Shown piece after piece: positions 33,495 through 43,893 of a stretch of DNA of 64,000 nt. The notes beneath the pieces were generated by a model. That model was not told the origin of the DNA. It worked only from the letters and a program-made list of their open reading frames with translations, and searched no databases. The DNA lies in NCBI GenBank assembly GCA_037892935.1, contig JAYXKI010000006.1, forward strand, positions 1,240,001 through 1,304,000, given 5' to 3'. A program made the translations under genes and the position numbers. Position 1 is the stretch's first letter. Every line of letters begins with the position of its first letter. The stretch is from Phlebopus portentosus. Its lineage: Eukaryota > Basidiomycota > Agaricomycetes > Boletales > Boletinellaceae.

Positions 33495-33890
33495 GTGTGC
33501 TGCCATCTGCCCTGACATTCTCCTGGATATTATACTTGTTTATTCCCTCGGCTTTCATATTGAAGGACTGTTCTGACCCTGACTAGTATTCGATTCCCTA
33601 GATGTTACTGTAGACGATCTAATATCTATTACAGACTATCTGTCTATCTGTCGTATCCTGCTTGATTATGTACATGTAGACACTTTCTTCGTTATGAGAC
33701 AAGAGGAGGATGTGGTTCGTTGGTGACACAGCAAAAAAAAAATAGATGATGATGACAATGATGTAGGTAGGAAACAATAAACAGAGTAGAAATCGATGAC
33801 ATTGCAAGTGACAAGAAAGTGTTGTGAGGAAGGAAACAGAAACACCAAAGAATGCACGGGGCAAAGAATATGCATGCGTGAAGATGCTCA
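33495..33890. other. Converging 3' UTRs
   Basis: 396 bp between the stops of GTR2 (+) and the MYND gene (-). Contains an A9 run at 33732 and short GATGAT repeats. No gene. Confidence 0.5.
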
Positions 33891-36124
33891 TCATGGACCG
33901 ACTCGCATCCGAGCCTTTTCGCGGACTATGACTTCGAGAACCTTGCGTCGAATTTCACCTACTTTCCCTTCATAGATCATTTGCGGACTCAACCCACCGC
34001 GGTATGCGATTTCGTCCACAACACTCCAGACAGTCGACATTTCTCGCCCATTTTCGTCTGCGTACGGCATGACGGAGCTGCTTCTCATGTACACATAGGG
34101 ACATATTGAACCGTAGTTCGATGCGAAATACGGTGGCGACCAATAGAACTTTTGGTGGTGAAGAGGGCCTTCTGGATCACGCTCGTCGACGATGCAGCAT
34201 ACGCAAGAACTGCCATCGTGCAGACGGACGTCATCAAAGCACAAGTTATGGAATAAAGAATTTGCTGATTCTTCCATGAGCTTCTCGTCAGGTATTGGCA
34301 TCTCCGACGCAAGCGCAACGAGTAGTCGCGGGGGAAAGAAGCCATAGTGCAAGCTTATCAATGCACACTGAAGTGGAAAACAAGGATACTTCTGCGCCAT
34401 TCTATCACGGATACCGGGTAAGTGACGTCGCACGTCAAATGCTGCGAGTCTCCTCTTGAATAATGGAATAGCCCAGCGGGGAAGTGGACCAGCTAGTTCG
34501 AGTTTCGTAAGTGCACAAACTCGATTGAATAAAGAAACAAAACCGCACATTTCTTATCCTTAAGCGATTTACAGTCCCTTTTGTGATCTTTCCAATCCGA
34601 CATCTGGCATTCCTTCGAGCAATATTCCACATTTCTACAAGCTACACATCGTCTCAACGTGACCTTTCTATCGTCGCTAGCAATGTTTCCGCACTGCAAA
34701 AAAGTTTAGACTAGCTGACAAGTGCTCTGACACGCGGCGCACCTTGAAACAACCTCTATGGTATCCAGCAATCTCGAAGTAACAATAGAAGACGAACAGA
34801 TCAAAAAACCGGTTTACAAAGGACTTCCAGGCTGGCGCGAATACGCTACCCATTATCTGCTCGTGATGCTCGACGGAAAGTGTCGAAAGTGCATTTTCAC
34901 AAACGAAAAGGATCGCGGGATCGGCAAGATGGGCTGGAAGGTTTTGGGATAAAAGTGATTTCATAACGGAGAGACGTACTTCGGGAGCTTTGGCGAGTTG
35001 CGAGCAGGAAATAGCAATAGTGGGGAATATGCGAGACTGCAGGGCCTCCAGTAACCAAGCCTTTCTGTCCTCTGGACTCGAAAGGATTGCGAAAATGCAA
35101 ACACAGAGGCCGAATACATCTCCAAATTTATCAGACTTCTGTTTGTCTAACGACAGTTCCGTCAGAATACGGAGACCTCTAGAAACAGCAGTTGACCCAA
35201 TACGCTCTAGGCAAACTGCAAGAGGGTGACTCCGTATCCCTATAAATCTGCCCAAGAGTTCATTGCAAACGTGCAGTGTATCGAGCACTGGATGCTTATC
35301 GGCTTCGCTCTCTACATCCAGAATTGGTTTTAATATCGTCTCCGGCTTGCCTCCGGCAGCAGCTAACAACTCGTCGAGCGCCCTTCTCCAAGGTTTTTTG
35401 ACGCCGACAGACCCATCTGTGCTGCGCAGAATGGACTTGTCAATGTACATGAAGAAGTATGACATGCAAATGCATTTAAAATGCACACTATCGTCATCTC
35501 TGGATAGGTACAGATGCATCGCTAGGTCAAGTACACGAGGATCGGCGGCCACCTCTTGCAGCTCTTCGCACTGCCGCAGCTGACATATACCATCCAAGAA
35601 CATAGCCAGCTGTACCCAGTCCTCTCTGATGTTTGATGAAAGGCGCTCGCGAGCGCGGATATTCCGAATAAATCGAGCTTTTGCCCAGTCTAGAATCGAA
35701 GGCCAGGCCTTCAAAACGGCGGCAATGGGTGGAGTTTTCTCCTGGCAAAATACCAGAACGAATGCCGAAGACATAGCGAAAAACGATATCTCAGCGAGTT
35801 GGAACTTGATCACGCCCACTTTCTCCGGGGGACAGCTTTCCTCTATGGCCGATGTAAACATTTCCATTGCCTCTGGAAGAGCATCGGCAGGGAAAATCAT
35901 ATTTTGGATGGCATCGCGAACCGCCGTGCACGCGAAAAGGTCGCCTTGTTTCGCCCTTGCAATGACCTAATGCGATTGGAAATAAAACCTCAGGAAGATG
36001 GTTCTCGAACATGCATACTTACATTGCGAGGATTGGTCTTAATTTCCTCAATGAACCGAGCATACGCGATGTGAGGTGACCTATTTAGATGTTCCAGCAT
36101 CTCGAAGAGCGCGGGAGAGTCCAT
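33891..36124 (-). CDS. MYND zinc-finger protein
   Basis: ATG at 36122-36124 (MDSPALFEMLEHLNRSPH). A first intron joins KTNPRN to VIARAKQGDLFACTAVRDAI. A long helical region without a named domain follows (for example FFMYIDKSILRSTDGSVGVK and CVCIFAILSSPEDRKAWLLE). An intron near 34690-34740 leads to the MYND finger: CGN near 34690, then RRCVACRNVEYCSKECQMSD and WKDHKRDC, giving the C-x2-C / C-x3-C / H-x3-C zinc pattern. The C-terminal exon encodes ELAGPLPRWAIPLFKRRLAA and ends KARMRVGP at 33891. This architecture is common in expanded families of mushroom fungi; MYND fingers bind proline-rich peptides. Function unknown. The splice directly after the finger (about 34550-34580) is uncertain. 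Confidence 0.85.
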
Positions 36125-36790
36125 TTGAGAACTTGAAATGTTCAGTTACAATTCTCGCTTCATGGCGCTCGCTGCGCTGCGGATGGGAGGCCTAGGGTAA
36201 GGAGTATGTAGTACTAATAGACGCCAGTACCGGCGTTACAAAATTCTGTATTATGTAAGCTGGACCCTGGATCATCCCTTGGCTTTCGCCAGATCAACCG
36301 CGGCGCCGTGACCTGTTTTGTTCCTTCATCTCCACTGTTGGTACTCAATTAATTCAACGAGCATGCCATAGCTCTGCGTGCTGGCATGACGACAAAGGCG
36401 CTTTGGACAATGCTCTACGACTTCAAGCACTCAGAGTCACTCTAAGCTTGTAGAGCCCGGCTCAGTTGGGCAGTGACACCATTAAGAATATAAGCATCAT
36501 TAAGCAACGCAGTGCATCTTTTCTCATTGGCTTTAAAAGACCCTGGAATTTCCCTCACGCCTCATTCGTCATGAGAGACTCGTACGCCTATTGGGTCTCG
36601 TTTGGCCTCGCCTTGATGATGGTTGCCTGGTGAACCAGATACTTCGTTTACTAAGGACTGGATTTGGGCCGAGCGCCTCACTTATTCCTTTAGCGAGCGA
36701 TAGAGGCTTCGGAATATCCTATGTTTATTGGCGCATCGCACGTGGGGCCTGATGCACCGGCGCTGTTCGAATTTCAAGAACAGTCGGGAA
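36125..36790. other. Divergent promoter region, MYND gene / arrestin-like gene
   Basis: 666 bp between the two starts. No gene. Short frames are without motif. Confidence 0.45.
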
Positions 36791-36798
36791 TATATAAA
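36791..36798 (+). promoter_or_regulatory. TATA box of arrestin-like gene
   Basis: TATATAAA in GGGAATATATAAAATG lies 70-77 bp upstream of the ATG at 36868, the usual spacing for a TATA-driven fungal gene. Confidence 0.6.
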
Positions 36799-36867
36799 AT
36801 GACAGTACCGGATGGCACTGATTACCGTCTCCATTTTCCGCGCGCCCTGTGATAGCTGGCGAGTCTC

Positions 36868-38861
36868 ATGGCTCTTGTTCTCCACCCACGCAGCAGCCCT
36901 TGCGAAGGAAGCAACACATCCAACGAAAACGATAGCTCTTATCCGTATTCTTCAAAAGAGACATTGGACAAAGTATCTGCTCTGGTTGACAACAATGGCA
37001 GGCCGGTTATTCTACTCAAGCTTTACAGAACTCCGCAGACCCCAGCTTCAATCCCCATCTTCTTTGAGAATGAGGAGATTACTGGTTATGTCGAACTCAA
37101 TCTCACAAAGCCAGAAAGCGTCGAAGAAGTCGTTCTTTCGGTGTGCTTTACTTTAGAGAATCTTCCAAACGTCGGGCTGATATTTTCTTTGTTTGTGAAG
37201 GTTCGGGGAATACTGAAGGGCCTCGCCGGGCATGCAAAAGTGTTCGTTGAGGTTACGGAGCAACTTTGGGATGCGCATCAGGTCGACCAGGACTTGTGTT
37301 CGGGGCTCCAAACGGGAGAAGCTCATCGCGTACAATTGAAAGGATATTTCAACTGGCCGTTCTCTCTGAAGCTTCCTTGTCATATACCTTCAAAAGATGT
37401 CAATCCTGGTGGACCGACCGGCAGTCAACGGCTTCCTCCGTCTTTCTCGATATCTAACTCTCACTCGAATATTTCTTATGAGGTGAATATCACCGTCAGA
37501 GGGCGCCGTAATCTCGCGTAAGTATGCATTTTTAAAGAGTTGGGTATTGCTGACTTCCGTATCCAAAGTCTTTCGTCTTCATTTCAATATGTACCCGCTA
37601 TGCGGCCTCCTTGCCTAGCATCACCGGTGGGGCCGGCATGCAATCAAGCTATGGATGAAGATCAATGGGAAGTGTTCCAATCTTTCTCAGTACGCGGGAT
37701 TGCATTCGCGACATATTCGGTTGATGTAGTCTGTACGGTAAGCTTGAGTGGCTGCTATTCATTTTTCTCTGGATTTATGTTGCTCTGTTCCACTAGTTCG
37801 CTCTTCCAAAGCCTCTGTATTACACTCGAGGCGCGTCGGTCCCCTGTGCACTTGCCATCGAGAGTAGCGATGAAAATGTTCTGGAACTGCTGGGAAGTAG
37901 TCGTGCTCCTTTTGTCCGGCTTACTCGCCATGTTGAAGATATTGGCTCCGGCTTAGAAACGAAGATTGCTAAAATATGGGATGCAATTAAACAGCCAAAC
38001 ACATTCGTCAATTGTGCAACCTGGAGTGTGGCAGATGTCGGCAATGAGCAGAGCCAAGAAATAAAAGCAGCCATACGTGCGCTGCAGACAAGCCTGAGAG
38101 GTGATATGCGCTCAAAGATACTCATTGGTCAAATCTGTCTTGCGCCGGATCTAACACCATCGTTTTCATTTGCAAAAATGACTCTTAAGGTCCGTTTTCA
38201 TCATGTATTTTGAGCAATAATATGCCGGTGCTCATATTTGATTACTCAGTACGAAATTCAGATACTACCCTTCCGAGCCGCAGGATTCGTGGCTGAAGAC
38301 GGAGAGAAGGCCATATTTTTCCGGACGGGAATCAAAGTTGCCTCAGCACCGCCCATGCCTACGTCAACGCGCCCAAGCTCACCAGCATCAACACCATCTG
38401 TATCCCGTGCGAATTCTACGTGCAGACAGCAGCCACATGCTAATCTTGAGCTGTCACGGCCACGCCCTGTACCAGCATCTTCGGCGACTTATCCACCGCC
38501 TCGGAGTACTGGAGATCCATCAAATCCTGCGTGCACAAGGCGCTGCAACCGAGATTTTAATGACCGGGATCGACCTCTTCCTTCTCTGCCCAAATGCGCC
38601 AGCGCCGCAAACTCAAACCTAAACTCAGATTCTGCTTCCACTTCCAATTTCGGATCTGACTGTGATTCCCTTTGGATTCATCCGCCGGAGCGGGAAAGTT
38701 CTCTTCGAGATGAGCGTCCGAGCTCGAATCCGGATCGAGACTCAGAGGAGGAGTCGAGGTCGGCGGTCTATTCGCTGCGACGATCTGCGACGGCACCTCA
38801 AACTCGTGGACCACCATTACCGCCCCGCGCGCCGTTCCCATCCCGACAATGCACCCGTTGA
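36868..38861 (+). CDS. Arrestin-like protein
   Basis: Four to five exons. The N-terminal arrestin-like beta-sandwich includes RPVILLKLYRTPQTPASIPI, FFENEEITGYVELNLTKPES, VEEVVLSVCFTLENLPNV and SISNSHSNISYEVNITVRGR. The C-terminal arrestin half has FQYVPAMRPP, ALPKPLCYTRGASVPCALAI (joined from another exon), KYEIQILPFRAAGFVAEDGE and KAIFFRTGIKV. The tail (38335-38861) is Ser/Pro/Asp-rich and disordered. I find no canonical PPxY motif for Rsp5 WW domains, only proline runs such as YPPPRS and PPLPPRAPFP. Fungal arrestins usually act as adaptors that bring Rsp5 to plasma-membrane transporters. Whether this one does is open. Confidence 0.78.
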
Positions 38862-40390
38862 TGTTTACTACGCATCCAACGATCATTGATCGTGATTGCT
38901 GTGTGTATCATGCTATATCATCATCTCATTGGCAATTCATGATCAGCCCATTTCCCGAAACCGACACCGATTCTTACTACAGCCTGAGCACCGATACCAA
39001 TACCGGCACCCAGACAGCGATCACGTCGGGCAGACAACGAACGAATCTGTCTATGCGGTGTGTCGTCGTCAAGCGCAGATTACGCCTTCCGACATCCCAC
39101 TTCATTCAGTCATTCGTCATTTTTTGCGGCTTTGTACCACGACAGATTTGGCTTGACGGATATCGCCACCACTAATACCAGCACCTCAGTTCCGTCCCCG
39201 TTCCTCGCCCACCTTCAACTTTCTTGTCATCTTGTCAATCCCGAAAGACCCATGCCCACTGTCAGCTCAATTCCAGTATTCCCCATGCCTCCCTCCCTTC
39301 CTTCCTCTGACATGTATTGCATGCATATGTGATGTACACCCGGTTAACTTGTATGTACCACTGTACGCTTTGTATTCTCTAACAAACATCTCCCCCTCCC
39401 TCACGACGCTATTTTTATTATCTTGTTTTCATACTATTGTTGTCTTTATGTTTCCACTCAGCTCAGTTCTATGCCCGACATCCGGATCATATTCTATATT
39501 CTATTCTATATATTCACTATTTATTTTTGCATTTGCGTTTGCGTTTCATCACTACACCACAATTATTTTTGTCATACCGACGGCGTAGGTGTAATTTCTT
39601 ATACTGCGTTTGTATCTCGTAGTACTAGCTGCTAAGAATGTATGTACTTTTTGCGGATCGTCCCATCCCATGTCCAGCGCCATCAAACCACTCAGTAACT
39701 AGCTAAATAGAAAGAAACTCAAAGCATGATTCAAATGCATTTCGAACTACTATTAAAAAGACACGATGTTCTACGGTAGAGATAAAGACGAAAGGAACAA
39801 TGGGAAGGAGGTAACGTGTATCGCATATTATCGAGAGACATTGCACATGATGACGCGGGACGCATAAGACGTAAGTTTGTCAGTAAGATATTATGTGTGG
39901 ATAAGAGGGAAAAAGAGGAAAAGGAGAGAAGAGCTAGCGATCAAGAAGAAAGAGATAAGAGAAGGGAAGAGAGTTGGTTACGGATCATAAATACCGAGAG
40001 CCGAGAACGAACGAGAGAGAAGACGAATACAATGGACGCTATACATCCCAACGACAACATCAGGACGATGGCGACAATGACCAGCTACACCAATCATAAT
40101 CAAGTGTGGAATGAAAGAGGGGAGGGGGAAATAAGGTCATTGAAAACGCGGAACAACGACACCAAGATGCAGGGAGGAGTCGCAGATTACGTAGTCACAA
40201 ATGCAAGAACAGAACAAACAGATGGATGGATGGATACAGGATCAGGATCATAGAGAGACATAGCAAGACAGACGAGATGGAATGGAGACCAAAACGAGAC
40301 GAGATGCTGCATAGTTCATCACACAATAAGAGTCAAAAGAGTGCGCGGGCGGGGCGCCAAGTCGACGCGCTGACGAGCCGACGGAATAGA
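38862..40390. other. Long converging 3' region
   Basis: 1.5 kb between the arrestin stop and the G-alpha stop. 38900-39640 is pyrimidine-rich on the plus strand, with many CT-rich runs and open frames made of Ser/Leu/Phe, as expected for a 3' UTR. 39780-40260 is purine-rich on the plus strand and contains a 145-codon frame (39816-40253) rich in Arg/Glu/Lys that I regard as a composition artefact. Confidence 0.45.
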
Positions 40391-43300
40391 TTACACGAGT
40401 GAGGCGTCTTGCAAATATCCGCGGAAGATCGAATCTCTCACTATAATAGAAGGAACGGCCGATAGTACAAGTACTCCTTCCGCATAGCAAAATGACACGG
40501 AATAATTAGGAACAAATAAAAATGCGATGTTTTCTCTGCTTTCGCATCAACGAAGACAATCAAACAAGAAAGTGGATGCATCAATATCCACGGTTTCCGA
40601 ATCAAACCGGTCCTCGCCACAACAAATCAAATGATGGCGAAGATGAACACCGGAGAGCGAAGCCGATCCTCTCCCAAAATGACGAAGATCGAATAATAAG
40701 AAGTGATGTGCAATATCACATCTCATCAGCTCATACATCCGTCAACATGCGCGGCGTTTAAGTGGTGTGGAGCAGGACCAGGAAGGAGGCAGGTCCTATC
40801 ACCGATCCCCGCCCCCAATCTCAGTCTCAAACTCCAGGAGGCGCCTGGTAGCCACCCATCATGGAATAAGTTGACTGATGGCGTGATGGGCTGATGTTGA
40901 TCGTGACTCCAGCTGAGTAATGAGTATGCAACTGTGCACTGAGCACCAATGCTCTGATGAGCAGAGAGCACTCCGAATCACGACCCGGAACAAAAAGCAA
41001 GAGCATCCCGAATTCGATGCGGTGCACGAGAGTTGCGTCGGATCCGAGATTGGGCTGCCACGGAGAGGAGCAAAGTTGGGGGGAAATGATGAATGGGAGG
41101 CATTCATCAAAAAATGAAGCAGCAGCGAAAAATACGGTTGCATATGGCAGTCATCCGGTACCCGAAAACCACGCAATCCCGGATGTATATGCAATCCGGG
41201 AAGGAAGGGAAAGAAGCAGCGCAGCTTCAATCCAAAGGCGGAAGCAACAAAGTGGCAACAACGTGTTGGAACAAAAGGCTCCGATGCCGAAAGGATCCGT
41301 TTAAAACAGAGAAACCACAGGATAATAAAGAAAAAGAAACAGGACGAAAAAAAAAAACTCACCGTTCCGAATAACACTCTGCGTCGTACTCGTATCAACG
41401 ACACTAGTCTGATGTGTGTACAGCACGCGATGTTCTTCGTTATTCTTCCTATGCACCTGCAGGAAATGCGTGCGGAAGTATTCAATGACCGCTTCGTACG
41501 TGTTCGGACGGTCGCCATATGATGGAATACTATGTAACGAACAGCAAAACAATTTTCAGCTCAGAAAAGTTTACACGTGTAGAGGTTGGAGAAATGGAAG
41601 TATGGGATTCGGACGTACTATCGCTTGACTTGGACGCCTGCGGCGAGTTTTTGTTTGAGGACATCTGTTTTGTCTGTAACGTGTAAACCGAAGGAAAAAA
41701 AATCGGTTAGTGGGTCGGATACATTATGGCGATGGCGAATGGAAGTAAAGCTTACTGAGGAAAAGGACGAGATGGACTTTCTTGAGAAGCTCGTTCGAAC
41801 AGATCATCGTGAACAACTGAAGGGAGTCGTTTATCCGGTTCACCTTGGGTTCTTCCTCCAGGTACTGAGTTTCATCCCAAATATCAGCATCCCAGTTTCT
41901 AAACAAGGTACTGCGAACAAGCTGCTTACCTGATCGAATGCGCTGACAGGCGCTAAGAAAATGATAGCATTCGCATCGTCGAAGTACGGGACCCAGGTAT
42001 GGCGCTGCCCGCGCGCACCGCCGACGTCGTACAGATGCCATACGACGCTCTTTCCCGATACTTGGACCATGAATTCGTGAGAAGCGATGCCCATTGTTTG
42101 CAGACGCGCACGAAGGATGTCGTCTGTTGAGGGTGTGTAATCTGACGCGGAGACGCGGTCGATGCTCTTCATGAAGCTAGAGTGAACGTTAGATCAAGAG
42201 AACCCCCAGAGTGAAAGTTGATAACGTACTGCTCAGCACTCTCCTGTAAACGAAGCTTGCGTTTGTCGATAATGGCGCGCACGACCGGGTGCGACCAAAG
42301 CGCCTTGACATCATCCCGGCACGCGAACAAAAGGCGCGAAATCTTGTTAAGTTCCTCTTCTACGGGGTTTGGCCTGCCACTCGCAGTTCTCCTCATCATG
42401 ATTGTTCTCCTCGGAGTGTCTTCTCTTCTTGCCGGAGACGCTCATGGTCGTCTGCCAGCCGGAGCGGACGTACACGCCACCGCCGCGACGACGTGCGAGC
42501 GAGCCTACCTGGACGCCGCCACTCAGACGATCTGCGAGGCTGGCCTCCGCGGTGAGCAGCGGACTCAGCCGTAGCTTGAGCGTAGCGAGTTCTCTGCGCG
42601 TCGCAGTCGTCAGCGTAGGCAGCCCGCCTTCGCTCTCGGCTTTTGCCAGTGCATCCTGCTCTGCAATCTCCGTTTCGTCTTGTGCGTCGAGAGAATTGTC
42701 CATCACGGCAGAGGACGGACCGGCAACAGCAGCGCTAGAAGAAGAAGCAGCAGAGCTGGGTCCCGCGATGTTGGGAAGGGCGATAGTGGCGTTTTGCGGT
42801 GATCCGAGGTTGAGTGCTTCAAGCGCCTGCAGGATCCGTTTGACGTTGCGGACTACGTTGAAGTAGACGACGGCGCGCCATGATGCCCGTTCCTCATCGA
42901 GGGATGCCGGGGCGTAGAAGAGCTGGAACTGCTTTTGGAGCGTTGATTTCCCCGATTCTGCTTGGCCCAGAAGTAGTAACTAGAAACGATCAAAGATAGA
43001 TAGTTAATAGTGAACGAAGACATGCCGGAGGTGAGGCGAGGAGCGGGATCAAAAATTTCACGGCACAGAGAGAAGATTGATGATGTGTGTGAGGTTTGAA
43101 TTGAACAGGCGTTGCAACGCTCTGACACGCATGGCATGGCATGTCCATTCACTCATGTGCGCCCGTTGGTCCACCTCAGTAAGCACAAATTGACCCATGT
43201 CCACTCGGCACAGCGATTAGACGGGGAATTGACAAAGGCGATGCACGTCACCGCGCCGCCAGCCACGGGTTCTAGTGCTTTCTTAAGTCCGAAAATAATG

Positions 43301-43708
43301 TTGAAAAATTCCCCTGCTAAGCAAGTCGTGGGTAGCGCAGAGTGAAGTTCGTTCGGGAGCAGCGGTGGTCCGAAAGCAGTGAAACGAAAGGGATCACGTA
43401 AGGCAGGGGATGCCGAACAAACAGAATGAACGAGACTCGGAGACCCGACAAGCACTGAAGCAGGGAGGGACAGAGGAGAGATGGCTAGGAATGTAACTGA
43501 CCTTGACTTGCGTGTTGGCACGTTTCTTGGCCTCGCGCTCGAGGCGTATTTCTTCGTCTATTCTGTCCGAGATCTCCTTTGCCTCCCTTTCAGCTTTGAT
43601 TCTGAGCTCGCGCTCGATGTCGGACTCGAACGGAGGAGGTCTGAGGGCTAGAGCGAGAGGGTCATTATCTGAGTATATTGTCGATGTGCGAGATTGAGTA
43701 CGAATCAT
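40391..43708 (-). CDS. Atypical heterotrimeric G-protein alpha subunit
   Basis: I start at ATG 43706-43708 (MIRTQSRTSTIYSDND), behind a GA-repeat leader. Exons assemble to NTQVK, LLLLGQAESGKSTLQKQFQL (P-loop GxxxxGKS), a helical domain with a Ser/Ala-rich insertion (about 42350-42800), DDILRARLQTMGI (switch I Arg and Thr), HLYDVGGARGQRHTWVPYFD (switch II), AIIFLAPVSAFDQYLEEEP, LFLNKTDVLKQKL (NKxD), YGDRPNTYEAVIEYFRTHF, VLYTHQTSVVDTSTTQSVIR and a last 50-nt exon VRDSIFRGYLQDASLV. Odd features: no Gly2/Cys3 for acylation, the catalytic Gln after DVGG is Ala, TCAT is replaced by TSVV, and introns of 522 and 922 nt. Mushroom fungi have many divergent G-alpha paralogues; this is probably one of them. 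Confidence 0.92.
40441..41362 (-). other. 922-nt last intron of the G-alpha gene
   Basis: Donor AACG/GTGAGT at 41362 and acceptor TTATAG at 40441. The join gives ...QSVIRN-VRDSIFRGYLQDASLV with a conserved G-alpha helix 5 (V-R-D-x-I). The intron is about 15 times longer than most introns here. It holds no recognisable exon, and its minus strand is pyrimidine-rich near the donor. Confidence 0.75.
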
Positions 43709-43720
43709 TGTGTTGCTATA

Positions 43721-43736
43721 GAGAGAGAGAGAGAGA
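43721..43736. repeat. (GA)8 microsatellite in the G-alpha leader
   Basis: GAGAGAGAGAGAGAGA lies 13 bp before the G-alpha ATG; on the transcribed strand it is a CT-rich tract, common in fungal core promoters and 5' UTRs. Confidence 0.75.
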
Positions 43737-43893
43737 GGAAGAGATGGTGTTTGGAAGAGAAGGGAAGGAGTGATATACTTATGTGTAATACAGATCATAT
43801 GAGATGAGACAACTACATCAACACAGCATATTCGGAGGCGAGCAGTTGCATATTATTATTATATTGTCGATCATCGCTTAGCCTTGAACCATC

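Noticed and set aside
39816..40253. 145-codon Arg/Glu/Lys-rich ORF
   Set aside because: Purine-rich low-complexity tract in a converging 3' region; no motif and no sign of introns or promoter.
40859..41518. 219-codon minus-strand ORF overlapping G-alpha
   Set aside because: It runs through the 922-nt G-alpha intron and out of frame through its exons; a shadow.
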